From NCBI RefSeq assembly GCF_000758525.1, contig NZ_CP009241.1:744001-808000 (forward strand): a stretch of DNA of 64,000 nt, given 5' to 3'. The notes beneath the pieces were generated by a model that saw nothing but the letters and a program-made list of their open reading frames with translations, was not told the origin of the DNA and did not search any database. The position numbers and the translations under genes are program-made. Below, piece after piece: positions 41,921-50,216 of the stretch. Numbering within the stretch: position 1 is the stretch's first letter; each line of letters begins with the position of its first letter. Source of the DNA: Paenibacillus sp. FSL H7-0357. Its GTDB lineage: Bacteria; Bacillota; Bacilli; Paenibacillales; Paenibacillaceae.

Positions 41921-42304
41921 ATCTAATTTTATGAGACACCGTGGCAGAGACAAACAGCTCGGTCAGCTGCGCGCGACCGTGGCTGTCTATGATCGTAGCG
42001 TTTTAGCATAGATGTAGTGCTCATCATCGTCGGGCGTGCAGGGAGAATTTATCTATATGGCTTGCATGAACAATTTGGCTGGGATAATCCGGAGGCACAA
42101 TTTGTGAAGGCGATGTTACAGAATGTCTGGCCTTCATTGAAGAGAATGAACAATGGTTGAATTTGCGGATGTGGAGAAGCTCAGACAGAATCTTGCACAA
42201 CTGCATATTTTACAATAGAGAATGGTATAATGATAACAATAGGTAAGGCTATTTTGACTGTTAAGATACATGGAATCATTCTGAATTTACTGGGAGAAAT
42301 GTGG
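41921..42304. other. Intergenic stretch with decayed frames
   Basis: No intact gene is seen. A short rightward frame ending MVEFADVEKLRQNLAQ (42152-42220) looks like the C-terminus of a lost protein but is not recognised. TATAATGATAA near 42225 may serve as the -10 for the Fic gene. Confidence 0.35.
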
Positions 42305-43045
42305 ATGAAATATGAAACATTAATAGAGCTCTTACAGGAAGAAATGAAGATGGGGCTTAAAGGAGGGCTGTACCATCAGACCCAAATTAAGCTTGCCTAT
42401 AACTCCAACCGGATCGAAGGCAGTCGGTTATCTGAGGATCAGACACGATATATTTTTGAAACCAACACAATAAACGTAGAACCTGAAGAAACAGCAAGTG
42501 TTGACGATATTATTGAAACGGTAAACCACTTCGCCTGCTTTGACTATATGTTGAACCTTGCACATGAGGACTTATCCGAAGAAATGATCAAGGAATTCCA
42601 TAGAATCTTAAAAAGAAATACTTCGGATGAAAGAAAAGACTGGTTCCGCGTGGGGGATTACAAAGCCAGGCCCAATGTGGTAGGAGATATGAAAACAACT
42701 GCTCCGGGAAAAGTGGCAAGCGCGATGGGGAAGCTGCTCACCATGTATCACCAAAAAACCGGAAATTCGTTTGAGGACATCGTAGACTTCCATCATGAAT
42801 TTGAAAGCATCCACCCTTTTCAGGACGGAAACGGTCGTGTCGGCAGGATCATCCTGTTCAAGGAATGTTTGAAAAATGGTATACTCCCCTTTATCATCGA
42901 CCATGAGTATAAGCTGTTTTATTACCGCGGCCTGAAGGAGTACTCTTCGGAAAAAGGATATTTGCTGGACACCTGCCTGTCGGCACAGGACAGATATGAA
43001 GCGGAGGTTGCTTATTTCTTTCCGGAATTGAAGCGTCTTCCGTGA
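42305..43045 (+). CDS. Fic-family AMP transferase with N-terminal inhibitory motif
   Basis: A 246-residue Fic protein, which transfers AMP (or another NMP) from a nucleotide to target proteins. The active-site motif is complete: FESIHPFQDGNGRVGRIILF near 172 (HPFxxGNGRxxR). The N-terminal helix holds NSNRIEGSRLS, matching the inhibitory (S/T)xxxE(G/N) motif, so this is a class II, self-inhibited Fic whose Glu blocks ATP. The flap region has WFRVGDYKARPNVVG. ATG 42305 follows GGGAGA. No antitoxin gene is needed for class II. Target unknown. A terminator follows. Confidence 0.92.
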   Translation: MKYETLIELLQEEMKMGLKGGLYHQTQIKLAYNSNRIEGSRLSEDQTRYIFETNTINVEPEETASVDDIIETVNHFACFDYMLNLAHEDLSEEMIKEFHRILKRNTSDERKDWFRVGDYKARPNVVGDMKTTAPGKVASAMGKLLTMYHQKTGNSFEDIVDFHHEFESIHPFQDGNGRVGRIILFKECLKNGILPFIIDHEYKLFYYRGLKEYSSEKGYLLDTCLSAQDRYEAEVAYFFPELKRLP

Positions 43046-43091
43046 TAACCGCTCAAGGCATGTGGAATCCGTTGCGGTATTGGTTATGATA

Positions 43092-43122
43092 CCCGAACTT
43101 TTCTAAGTTCGGGTTGTTGTTT
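43092..43122 (+). terminator. Rho-independent terminator of the Fic gene
   Basis: CCCGAACTT-ttct-AAGTTCGGG is a perfect nine-pair stem followed by TTGTTGTTT, 46 bases after the stop. Confidence 0.85.
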
Positions 43123-43301
43123 ATATAGTTCGCCTTTAAGAAGGCTATAATAGCTATTTATTTCCTTAGAAAGCTAAGATACTCACTATACTTTTTGACT
43201 ATAACCAGATATTACTTTTAAGTGTTATGTAGATGATATTCCTCCATGCTAGAATCAAACCATTAGAGAAAGACATGTGGTTAAATGGAGGAGGATTTTT
43301 C

Positions 43302-44462
43302 ATGTGCAATAGATTTCAAATCGTAGGCAGCCTGTTGCGTCCGTCGAATTTATTAGAATATAAACATCAGATTGAACATCGGGATGATATCAGTTATCCC
43401 TTTTACCAAGATTTCCAAGGGTATGAGCAGTGTGAAGCTGAGGCGATTCAGGCTGTAGTCGATAAAGAAATTAATAATGGTTTGTCCATTCTTACGGATG
43501 GAGAACATTCCAAATCTATGTGGCATTTGGATTTTGTCTGGGGCTTCCAAGGAATTAGCCGCTATATAGCGGATCATGGATATTTTTTCAGAGATACAGA
43601 TGGGGCTTCAAAATATGAGACCCGAAAAGATATTGGTTTGCGCATCACAGGTGAATTAGGTGGAAAGAACCATCATTTTATTGAGGTATTTAAGAAACTT
43701 CAAGCCCTTGCTGGCGACCGTGAAACCAAGCTGTGCGTACCTTCTCCATCACATATTTTTGGTGAGCTGTCATGGTCAGATAACATTGGCGGCACAGAAG
43801 CGGTTTATAAGGACAGACATGAGCTTAAAGACGGTCTGGTTAAGGCTTATAAGGAATTTGTTGCGGATTTTGCTGCTGCCGGAGGACAAATCCTGCAATT
43901 CGACGATTGCTTATGGGAGCTATTTGCAGATGATAACCCGAACTCTCCATATACCGGCGAGAATATCAATCAAGAGGAAGTACAGGCTCTAGCTACAGAA
44001 TTTATTGACATTAACAATACAATCATTGATTATGGTCATAGCTTAGGCCTCAAAATGTGGACTCATAACTGCCGTGGTAACTATGATTCCCGTAATATGG
44101 GTGGTGGCTCCTATGCCAAAATTGCTAATCTGTTCTTGAAGCAGCTGAAATACGACCGCTTTTTCCTGGAATGGGATGATGACCGTGCAGGCTCCCTTGA
44201 GGCGCTTGCGGTGTTCAAAGATAAGCCTGATACAGAAATTGTACTTGGATTGTTGTCTTCTAAGACCAATACGCTTGACGATGAGGCCCGTGTAGTTCAA
44301 ATGCTTGATGAAGCCTCGAAAATTATTGATAAGGATAGATTATTACTTTCTCATCAATGCGGGTTTGCGTCCTGTGATGGCGGCAATGAATTAACGGAAG
44401 ATGAACAGTGGGCGAAAATTAAACAAGGACAACAGATTGCCCAGCAATATTGGGGTAATTAA
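43302..44462 (+). CDS. MetE C-terminal-like (YxjG/YxjH) methyltransferase
   Basis: A 386-residue protein resembling the catalytic half of cobalamin-independent methionine synthase. It opens FQIVGSLLRPSNLLEYK (the GS-xLRP motif), has ILTDGEHSKSMWHLDF, the zinc ligands in KMWTHNCRGNYDS (His and Cys) and HQCGFASCDGG (Cys), plus ILQFDDCLWELF and DRFFLEWDDDRAG. The N-terminal half of full MetE is missing, as normal for YxjG/YxjH, which make methionine from a methyl donor other than the glutamylated folate route or salvage homocysteine. Start ATG 43302 follows GGAGGAGG. No S-box riboswitch is seen upstream. Confidence 0.87.
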   Translation: MCNRFQIVGSLLRPSNLLEYKHQIEHRDDISYPFYQDFQGYEQCEAEAIQAVVDKEINNGLSILTDGEHSKSMWHLDFVWGFQGISRYIADHGYFFRDTDGASKYETRKDIGLRITGELGGKNHHFIEVFKKLQALAGDRETKLCVPSPSHIFGELSWSDNIGGTEAVYKDRHELKDGLVKAYKEFVADFAAAGGQILQFDDCLWELFADDNPNSPYTGENINQEEVQALATEFIDINNTIIDYGHSLGLKMWTHNCRGNYDSRNMGGGSYAKIANLFLKQLKYDRFFLEWDDDRAGSLEALAVFKDKPDTEIVLGLLSSKTNTLDDEARVVQMLDEASKIIDKDRLLLSHQCGFASCDGGNELTEDEQWAKIKQGQQIAQQYWGN

Positions 44463-44502
44463 TATTTAACTTAGTTAATGAGGGGAGCAGGTCCCCTTCC
44501 TT

Positions 44503-44535
44503 AAGACTGTCGAAGATATTGTCGGCAGTCTTTTT
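44503..44535 (+). terminator. Rho-independent terminator
   Basis: AAGACTGTCG pairs with CGGCAGTCTT (one G-T) and runs into five T, 41 bases after the MetE-like gene. Confidence 0.85.
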
Positions 44536-44682
44536 ATATTGGATTATTGGAATCCCGAAGGGATACTGTGTAAAAGGAAGCATGCTCCTATGGAACACAA
44601 TGTCGCATTAATCCGGCTGCAATGTCGCAAAAGTACATGGAAACGGAGTGTGCTGATCGATTATACTCGCTTTATATAATAT

Positions 44683-44701
44683 GATAATGAAAATCATTAT
44701 C
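44683..44701. promoter_or_regulatory. Fur box over the siderophore-binding protein promoter
   Basis: GATAATGAAAATCATTATC differs from the consensus GATAATGATAATCATTATC at one base. It lies just after TATAAT (44675-44680) and 21 bases before the ATG, so iron-loaded Fur would block transcription start. Confidence 0.92.
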
Positions 44702-44721
44702 ATACAAAAGGGGGAGTCAGC

Positions 44722-45798
44722 ATGAACAGAGCAACAAAGAGGCAGGCAACCGGCAGCAAGATAAACGCCGCCCAAAAATGTGGACCATTAATGGTATGGA
44801 TGCTGGCACTGGTACTTGTGCTGACGGCTTGCGGCAATGGAGGGGGCACCAATGCAGGCACAGCCGCACAGCCGTCTGCTGCAGCTTCAGCCGAGCCGTC
44901 TCCAGCGTCTGAAACACAGGCTCAGACATCGCCGGAGGCGCAGGCTGCTGCAGCCTTCCCGGTTACCATCCAGCACATAAAGGGTGAAAATACGCTGACC
45001 GGGAAACCGAAGGTGATTGCTGCGCTTGATGTGAAATTTGTCGATCAATTGATAGCGATTGGTGAGCACCCGGCAGGCAGCGTTGTGGCTGGAGGGAAGG
45101 ACGCCAAGTTTCCAGAATATTTAGGCGACCAACTGGGTGAGGTGAAGGTCCTCGGTACACGCGATGAGCCCAATCTTGAGGCTATTGTGGCGTTGAATCC
45201 GGATCTTATATTGATGACCGACTTTCAGGAGCAGGTGTATGACAGCGTCAGTAAAATTGCGCCTACAATAGTACTCGACTTCTACGAGGATTGGCGGGAT
45301 ACGTTGGCTACCATCGGTACGATAACAGGCAAGCAGGCGGAGGCGGAGGTAGTGCGTCAGGCTTACGAGGACAAAATCGTCGGACTGCGGGAGAAACTGT
45401 CGGCGAAGCTGGGCGACGAAACGGTAGCGCTGATTCGCCCGAGACCGGAAGGTATTCGTGTACATGGTCCCGAGCATCGGACCGGAAGCATTCTTTATGA
45501 GGATTTGGGGTTAAATGTCCCTGCATTCGTTCAGGAGATTAAAGATGACACCTCCGTAGAAATTTCGATGGAGAGAGTCGCTGATATCGGAGCAGATCAC
45601 TATTTCCTGCTGTCGGATGAATTGTTTGCCAAAGAGGCAGAGGCTCTGGCGGGCAGTCCGGTCTGGAAATCCCTTGATGCAGTCAAGAATAACCGTGCAT
45701 ATAACGTGAATTCAACGCTCTGGATCGCTTACTATGGTCCCATTGCTCTCAACATTATCGTAGATCAGGCCTCGGAAGCGCTGCTGGGATCGCATTGA
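44722..45798 (+). CDS. Iron-siderophore ABC transporter substrate-binding lipoprotein
   Basis: A 358-residue extracellular lipoprotein of the FeuA/FecB class. After a basic start, the signal VWMLALVLVLTACGNGG has the lipobox LTAC with the lipid-bearing Cys near residue 37; a low-complexity Ala/Ser/Pro linker follows. The Peripla_BP_2 fold begins VIAALDVKFVDQLIAIGEHP, with ILMTDFQEQVYDSVSKIAPT and ALIRPRPEGIRVHGPEHRTG, where Arg/His side chains usually hold ferric siderophore. Controlled by the Fur box just upstream. No permease or ATPase gene is adjacent, so it must share one encoded elsewhere. Its binding domain is clearly related to that in the regulator at 46607. Confidence 0.92.
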   Translation: MNRATKRQATGSKINAAQKCGPLMVWMLALVLVLTACGNGGGTNAGTAAQPSAAASAEPSPASETQAQTSPEAQAAAAFPVTIQHIKGENTLTGKPKVIAALDVKFVDQLIAIGEHPAGSVVAGGKDAKFPEYLGDQLGEVKVLGTRDEPNLEAIVALNPDLILMTDFQEQVYDSVSKIAPTIVLDFYEDWRDTLATIGTITGKQAEAEVVRQAYEDKIVGLREKLSAKLGDETVALIRPRPEGIRVHGPEHRTGSILYEDLGLNVPAFVQEIKDDTSVEISMERVADIGADHYFLLSDELFAKEAEALAGSPVWKSLDAVKNNRAYNVNSTLWIAYYGPIALNIIVDQASEALLGSH

Positions 45799-45799
45799 A

Positions 45800-46576
45800 A
45801 TGGACAACTATCTGTCGTCTGTATCCTGGAAGCAAATGGCGGAAGAATACCGGCTGTGGCTAGGTGAGCCGCCGAAAGGCAGCGTCCGTACTATTGCTCT
45901 GAGCCAGTTGTATGAAGAAGCTGCATGCCGCGAATATGTAAGCTGGCTTAAGGATTATATCGGCGCGCCGGATATGCAGGTTGCCGCCTCTATGCTGGCC
46001 AAGCGGATCGGCTATCTGTGGATCGCGCCGCTTCTGACCGCTATGACCTTTCATAATCGGGAAGTCTCCTTCCCGCTGGACAACAGCTTCCTTTATCATC
46101 CGGCTTCCCCGGCTTTTAAAGTGGATACGCCTTTTCCTTTCCTGGCGCTGAACGGACTTCGGGCAGCATCGCCACCGGAAGATAGGGAAGTGTGGCGGGA
46201 AGAGGTCGTAGAGGAGATTTTTGCGGTAAGACTTGCGCCGCTGCTGCAGACGCTTGCCGCCATTGGCCCCGTTTCTATAGCGGTGCTTTGGGAGAATATT
46301 ATGGTGCGTATTGCTCCGCTGTATTCTCCTGGAGCAGACGAATCCAGACAAGAAAGGCAGCGGATGAATGCAGATTTTACGTTCCTGACCCGGATGGCCC
46401 CCGGGCAACTGTTTGGCGAAAGGCGGAATCCGTTTACCCGTTTTACAGAGAACAATGACCTGGTTCAGGTTGCGAAGAACAAGCGTATCACCTGCTGCTT
46501 TTATTACCGGATGTCAGGAGAATATTGCGTAAAGTGTCCGAAAATTGACAATGAGAATGAATCTCAATTAAAATGA
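45800..46576 (+). CDS. FhuF-like ferric-siderophore reductase
   Basis: A 258-residue protein whose end, CCFYYRMSGEYCVKCP, is the CCx10Cx2C [2Fe-2S] motif of FhuF, the cytoplasmic protein that reduces ferric iron from imported siderophores. The N-terminal part (SSVSWKQMAEEYRLWLGEPP) and MVRIAPLYSP are helical as in the family. It begins one base after the lipoprotein gene stops, without a separate promoter, so it is under the same Fur box. The promoter and palindrome of the next gene lie inside its last codons. Together the two genes bind a siderophore outside and release its iron inside. Confidence 0.85.
   Translation: MDNYLSSVSWKQMAEEYRLWLGEPPKGSVRTIALSQLYEEAACREYVSWLKDYIGAPDMQVAASMLAKRIGYLWIAPLLTAMTFHNREVSFPLDNSFLYHPASPAFKVDTPFPFLALNGLRAASPPEDREVWREEVVEEIFAVRLAPLLQTLAAIGPVSIAVLWENIMVRIAPLYSPGADESRQERQRMNADFTFLTRMAPGQLFGERRNPFTRFTENNDLVQVAKNKRITCCFYYRMSGEYCVKCPKIDNENESQLK
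46545..46574 (+). promoter_or_regulatory. Promoter with embedded palindrome before the AraC/SBP regulator
   Basis: TTGACA (46545-46550), 18 bases, TAAAAT (46569-46574). Between them ATTGAGA-like arms form TGAGA-atgaa-TCTCA (46552-46566), a perfect palindrome resembling a degenerate Fur box (AATGAGAATGAATCTCAATT). Lies within the 3' end of the fhuF-like gene. Confidence 0.75.
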
Positions 46577-46606
46577 CAATAGAAACATTGTCAGGAGATG
46601 AGAGGA

Positions 46607-48328
46607 ATGCCGCTGCAAGAGCAGGCAAGTTTATGGAGTGATACGACAATCAAGACGCTTGACGTGCGCAGCGGTACTTTGCCGCCTGGCGGTGTTATGA
46701 GCGAAACGGGATTGACAGCCAATCTGTTGCTGCTGGCAGGCGGCGGAGAAGGGGGGCTTGTGATGAATGGTGAGGTTTGCCATATCCGGGCCTCTTTTGC
46801 TTGTCACGCTGTCAAGGGATCAGCTTTTACTCTCACTGCCGGATCAGAAAACATTCATTATACCGTTATTATCTACAAGGCAATTCCTATGACGGGAGCC
46901 GCCCATGTTCTGTTCCCGCAGCGTAATCACCCGCTGCGCACTTCGTTTGTTCACTATCCTGTGCTCCCGGCGGAGCTGCATCAGGCGGCGGACAAGATCG
47001 TAGCCAAATGGAGCCGGGGAGAGGGGCTGGAACGTTTCCATGCCAATGCGCTGCTGCAAGGAGTGCTGTATGAGCTTATTATGGAGCATGAACGCGGCCG
47101 GGGCGGCGCAGAGCCGGACATGGTGGACGTTGTCGCTGCTTATATAGCGGGGCATTATCGTCAGGAGCTGAAGCTTAAAGAGCTGGCTGCGCTTGCCGGA
47201 TGCGGCGCGAGACAGCTGCAGCGGCGGTTCAAACAGGAGAAGCTGCTCGGACCGATGGAATATGTGATCCAGCTGCGGATGGAGAATGCAGAGCGGATGC
47301 TGCGTCATACGGACGCTCCCATCGGCGAAATCGCTGAAAGAACAGGCTACCACGACATGTATTACTTCAGCAGAGCGTTCAAGAAATATTATGGAGTTCC
47401 CCCACAGCTCTACAGGCGCACTGCCGCTTCCGGGACCGGTGCGCTCTCCGCTTGTTCCGGGCTGCCGGACCGCTTGGCCTGCTCGTACGAGTCGCTGCTG
47501 GGACCGGTGATATGCCATATGCGAGGCGAATATTGCGTTACCGCTTCTCCGCGGCGGATCGCCGTACTCGACATTCAATATGCTGACCATTTGCTTGCGC
47601 TTGAGATGCTACCGGCAGGAAGTGTAGGACTAGGCAGTGCGGCGTTAAATTTCCCCCCATATATCAGGGACAGGCTTAAGGCAACGGAAATGCTCGGAAC
47701 CTATGAGTACCCGGACCTGCAGGCTGTGGAACGGCTGCAGCCGGATTTGATTATCTGTACCGAGGTGCATGCTCAGCACTATGAACGCTTAAGCCGGATT
47801 GCTCCAACTATAATGTTTAAGCGTAATGAGAGCTGGCAGAGAATTCTGAGCCTGTTCGGCGAACTGACGGGCAAGCGGGCGGAGGCGGAACGTATTATTA
47901 CGGATTACATTCGCCGGACGGCATTACTGTCAGAAGAACTTGCCCCGGTACTGGCGGGTAAGAGCGTGGCTCTGATCCGCCCGCGTGAGTCAGTGGTTCG
48001 GGTACATACTGCCTCTCATCGCACAGGCGCCGTGCTGTACCGGGACCTTGGTCTGCCTGCTCCGCTATTTGTCGCAGACACCTCCGATACGGCTTATCAT
48101 ATTTCAGTCGACAGACTACCGGCTGTGCATGCTAACCACTACTTTTTACTTAGCAACGAGATGATGCAGGAGGGAATATCTGTGACAGAGCAAAGCGTCT
48201 GGGGCATGCTGGATGCAGACAGGCGGCAGCATATATATCCGGTGGATGCCGCTACATGGATCGGCTGCTATGGACCGACAGGCATCAATTGCATTGTGGA
48301 TCAGGTGGCCCGCGCCCTGCTGGCCTGA
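46607..48328 (+). CDS. AraC-family regulator fused to siderophore-binding domain (Btr-like)
   Basis: A 573-residue activator. Residues 1-165 are a cupin-like part; 170-275 the AraC double HTH (LKLKELAALAGCGARQLQRR; IGEIAERTGYHDMYYFSRAF; KKYYGVPPQLYRR); 300-570 a Peripla_BP_2 domain without signal peptide (IAVLDIQYADHLLALEMLP; PDLIICTEVHAQHYERLSRI; ALIRPRESVVRVHTASHRTG). B. subtilis Btr has the same plan and turns on feuABC when it senses ferric bacillibactin; by analogy this senses the siderophore carried by the lipoprotein at 44722. Start ATG 46607 is chosen for RBS spacing. Probably iron-repressed through the palindrome in its promoter. Confidence 0.93.
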   Translation: MPLQEQASLWSDTTIKTLDVRSGTLPPGGVMSETGLTANLLLLAGGGEGGLVMNGEVCHIRASFACHAVKGSAFTLTAGSENIHYTVIIYKAIPMTGAAHVLFPQRNHPLRTSFVHYPVLPAELHQAADKIVAKWSRGEGLERFHANALLQGVLYELIMEHERGRGGAEPDMVDVVAAYIAGHYRQELKLKELAALAGCGARQLQRRFKQEKLLGPMEYVIQLRMENAERMLRHTDAPIGEIAERTGYHDMYYFSRAFKKYYGVPPQLYRRTAASGTGALSACSGLPDRLACSYESLLGPVICHMRGEYCVTASPRRIAVLDIQYADHLLALEMLPAGSVGLGSAALNFPPYIRDRLKATEMLGTYEYPDLQAVERLQPDLIICTEVHAQHYERLSRIAPTIMFKRNESWQRILSLFGELTGKRAEAERIITDYIRRTALLSEELAPVLAGKSVALIRPRESVVRVHTASHRTGAVLYRDLGLPAPLFVADTSDTAYHISVDRLPAVHANHYFLLSNEMMQEGISVTEQSVWGMLDADRRQHIYPVDAATWIGCYGPTGINCIVDQVARALLA

Positions 48329-48392
48329 GCGGCAGCCAAGGAACCTCAGCTTAGTGCAGAGCCACTGAATAAATTTGTTATTAATTCACAAG

Positions 48393-48416
48393 CACCTGTC
48401 ATTGGCAGGTGTTTTT
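48393..48416 (+). terminator. Rho-independent terminator of the iron locus
   Basis: CACCTG (48394-48399) pairs with CAGGTG (48406-48411) followed by TTTTT, 65 bases after the regulator's stop. Confidence 0.75.
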
Positions 48417-48482
48417 GAGCTTCTCACATACGAACGTTTGTGCTACAATATCATTTGTGAATATATGGAAAGCGGTGAGTTT

Positions 48483-50216
48483 ATGACAAAAAGGCAATGG
48501 GTCACTAAATTTATGCTGATGCACAAATGGGTACTTGTATGCGGATTCATAATCACTACATTAATGACGATGATCAATCTGATTTATCCGTTCCTCAACG
48601 GGAGAATTATCAATATAGCTTTTTATGATAAAGACATGAGCGCCTTTTTGAATTTGTGCTTAATCTATGCAGGCATACTCATTTTCAATCAGTTTGTCGT
48701 TGCGACGTTAAACAATCTCATTTCGTCGCAATTGATGACGGGTTTTGTCTTTGATATACGGCGGGCTCTTTTCAAAAAAATATTACATAAAAAAGGGAAA
48801 GACCTCTCCGGGATGTACAGTGGGGATATGATCAGCCGAATGAACCATGACGCCGCGGATATTATGAATCTCATTTTCTGGAGCGGACTTTGGGGATACT
48901 CCAACTTTCTGCATATCCTATTCGCTGTCTGCTTCATGTTTTACTACAATATATTTCTGGGGGCTTTTACGGTCGTGCTGGTTCCCGTCGTGTTTTTTAG
49001 CTCGAAATATTTCAAGGCAAGAGCGCAGAAGGTCAATAAAGACATTGCAGCGGAACAGGGTAAACTATCCTCTTACTTATTTGAGATTGTGAAAAATTTG
49101 CGGGAGATAAAAATCCTTAACGCAAGTAAAAAAGTAAGGAGCGTTTATTTAAGAAAAACGACATCCATCAATAAAATGAACGTGGAAAACGGAAGAATCG
49201 AAGTGACGACAGAAAGGCTTAATTCGTTCATCACACTTATCGCACAGCTGTTGATATTTGTGATCTGCGCCTATTTCATCGTTAAAGGCCAAATGCAGCT
49301 CGGCGTTTTTGTGGCCGCCATAAGCTATTTCAATATAGCTGTGAACTACTTCAGCTCCATCAACAGCAAAATTGTCGATGTCTGGGGACAGACCATCTCC
49401 TTACAACGTGTCGTGGATATATTGAATGAAGAGGAAGAAGATTACAAAGAAAACCATCCTCCAAAACAAATAAAGGAGGGCAAGATTGAATTTAACAATG
49501 TCACCTTTGGATACACCGAAGATAGACCTGTTCTGAACGGATTCAATCTCCGCGTGGATGCAGGAAGCACGATTGGCATTGTCGGAAAAAGCGGCGCAGG
49601 TAAAACAACGATGGGGAACCTGCTCTACAATCTATATAACGTTGACAGCGGCGAGCTTCTGATCGACGGAATGAATGTCAATGAGTATAACCTGCATAGC
49701 TTGCGGAGCCAGGTGGGGATTGTCCATCAGGAGACCATCCTTTACGATAATACCCTGCGTTACAATCTTTCATTTACCAACAACAAGGATAATGATGACG
49801 CATTAATGGAAGCTATTAAGAAAGCCGCACTTTATGATGTTGTCCTGACATTCCCTGACGGACTGGACACGCTGCTTGGGACTGAAGGGCAAGAATTATC
49901 CGGCGGGCAGAAGCAGCGTCTGGCTATCGCAAGGATACTAGTCAAGAATCCTAAGATTCTGGTCTTTGACGAAGCCACAGCATTCCTCGACAGCCGGAAC
50001 GAAGCGCTTATCCGGAACGTGATGAGTGAGATGTCACAGGATCGGACGCTCATTATCATTGCCCACCGTTTTTCCACCATTAAAAGCTGTGATAAAATCG
50101 CGGTTTTAGCGGACGGTGTTGTCAAAGGCTTTGATACTCACGACGTACTGATTAGAAACAATAAAACGTATATAGACTTATTCAGCGAACAGTGTTTAGG
50201 AGGTGAAGCTGTATGA
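48483..50216 (+). CDS. ABC exporter half-transporter, first subunit
   Basis: A 577-residue half-transporter of the MsbA/LmrA-like exporter class: six membrane helices in residues 15-300 (VLVCGFIITTLMTMINLIYP; FLNLCLIYAGILIFNQFVVA; IYFIV-type later ones) and an ATPase domain with Walker A GIVGKSGAGKTTMGNLL, signature LSGGQKQRLAIARILV, Walker B ILVFDEATAFLDSRNE and switch IIIAHRFSTI. The start ATG 48483 has GGTGAG eight bases upstream. Its stop overlaps the next gene by ATGA, so the two form a heterodimer. Substrate unknown: multidrug, peptide or siderophore export all fit, the last suggested only by its place after the iron locus. Confidence 0.9.
   Translation: MTKRQWVTKFMLMHKWVLVCGFIITTLMTMINLIYPFLNGRIINIAFYDKDMSAFLNLCLIYAGILIFNQFVVATLNNLISSQLMTGFVFDIRRALFKKILHKKGKDLSGMYSGDMISRMNHDAADIMNLIFWSGLWGYSNFLHILFAVCFMFYYNIFLGAFTVVLVPVVFFSSKYFKARAQKVNKDIAAEQGKLSSYLFEIVKNLREIKILNASKKVRSVYLRKTTSINKMNVENGRIEVTTERLNSFITLIAQLLIFVICAYFIVKGQMQLGVFVAAISYFNIAVNYFSSINSKIVDVWGQTISLQRVVDILNEEEEDYKENHPPKQIKEGKIEFNNVTFGYTEDRPVLNGFNLRVDAGSTIGIVGKSGAGKTTMGNLLYNLYNVDSGELLIDGMNVNEYNLHSLRSQVGIVHQETILYDNTLRYNLSFTNNKDNDDALMEAIKKAALYDVVLTFPDGLDTLLGTEGQELSGGQKQRLAIARILVKNPKILVFDEATAFLDSRNEALIRNVMSEMSQDRTLIIIAHRFSTIKSCDKIAVLADGVVKGFDTHDVLIRNNKTYIDLFSEQCLGGEAV

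Noticed and set aside
43123..43301. Possible S-box or T-box leader before the MetE-like gene
   Set aside because: No conserved SAM-riboswitch or T-box core and no terminator/antiterminator pair is visible; only AT-rich promoter-like sequence.
46844..47590. 248-codon frame antisense to the AraC/SBP regulator
   Set aside because: AraC HTH motifs are unmistakable on the plus strand.
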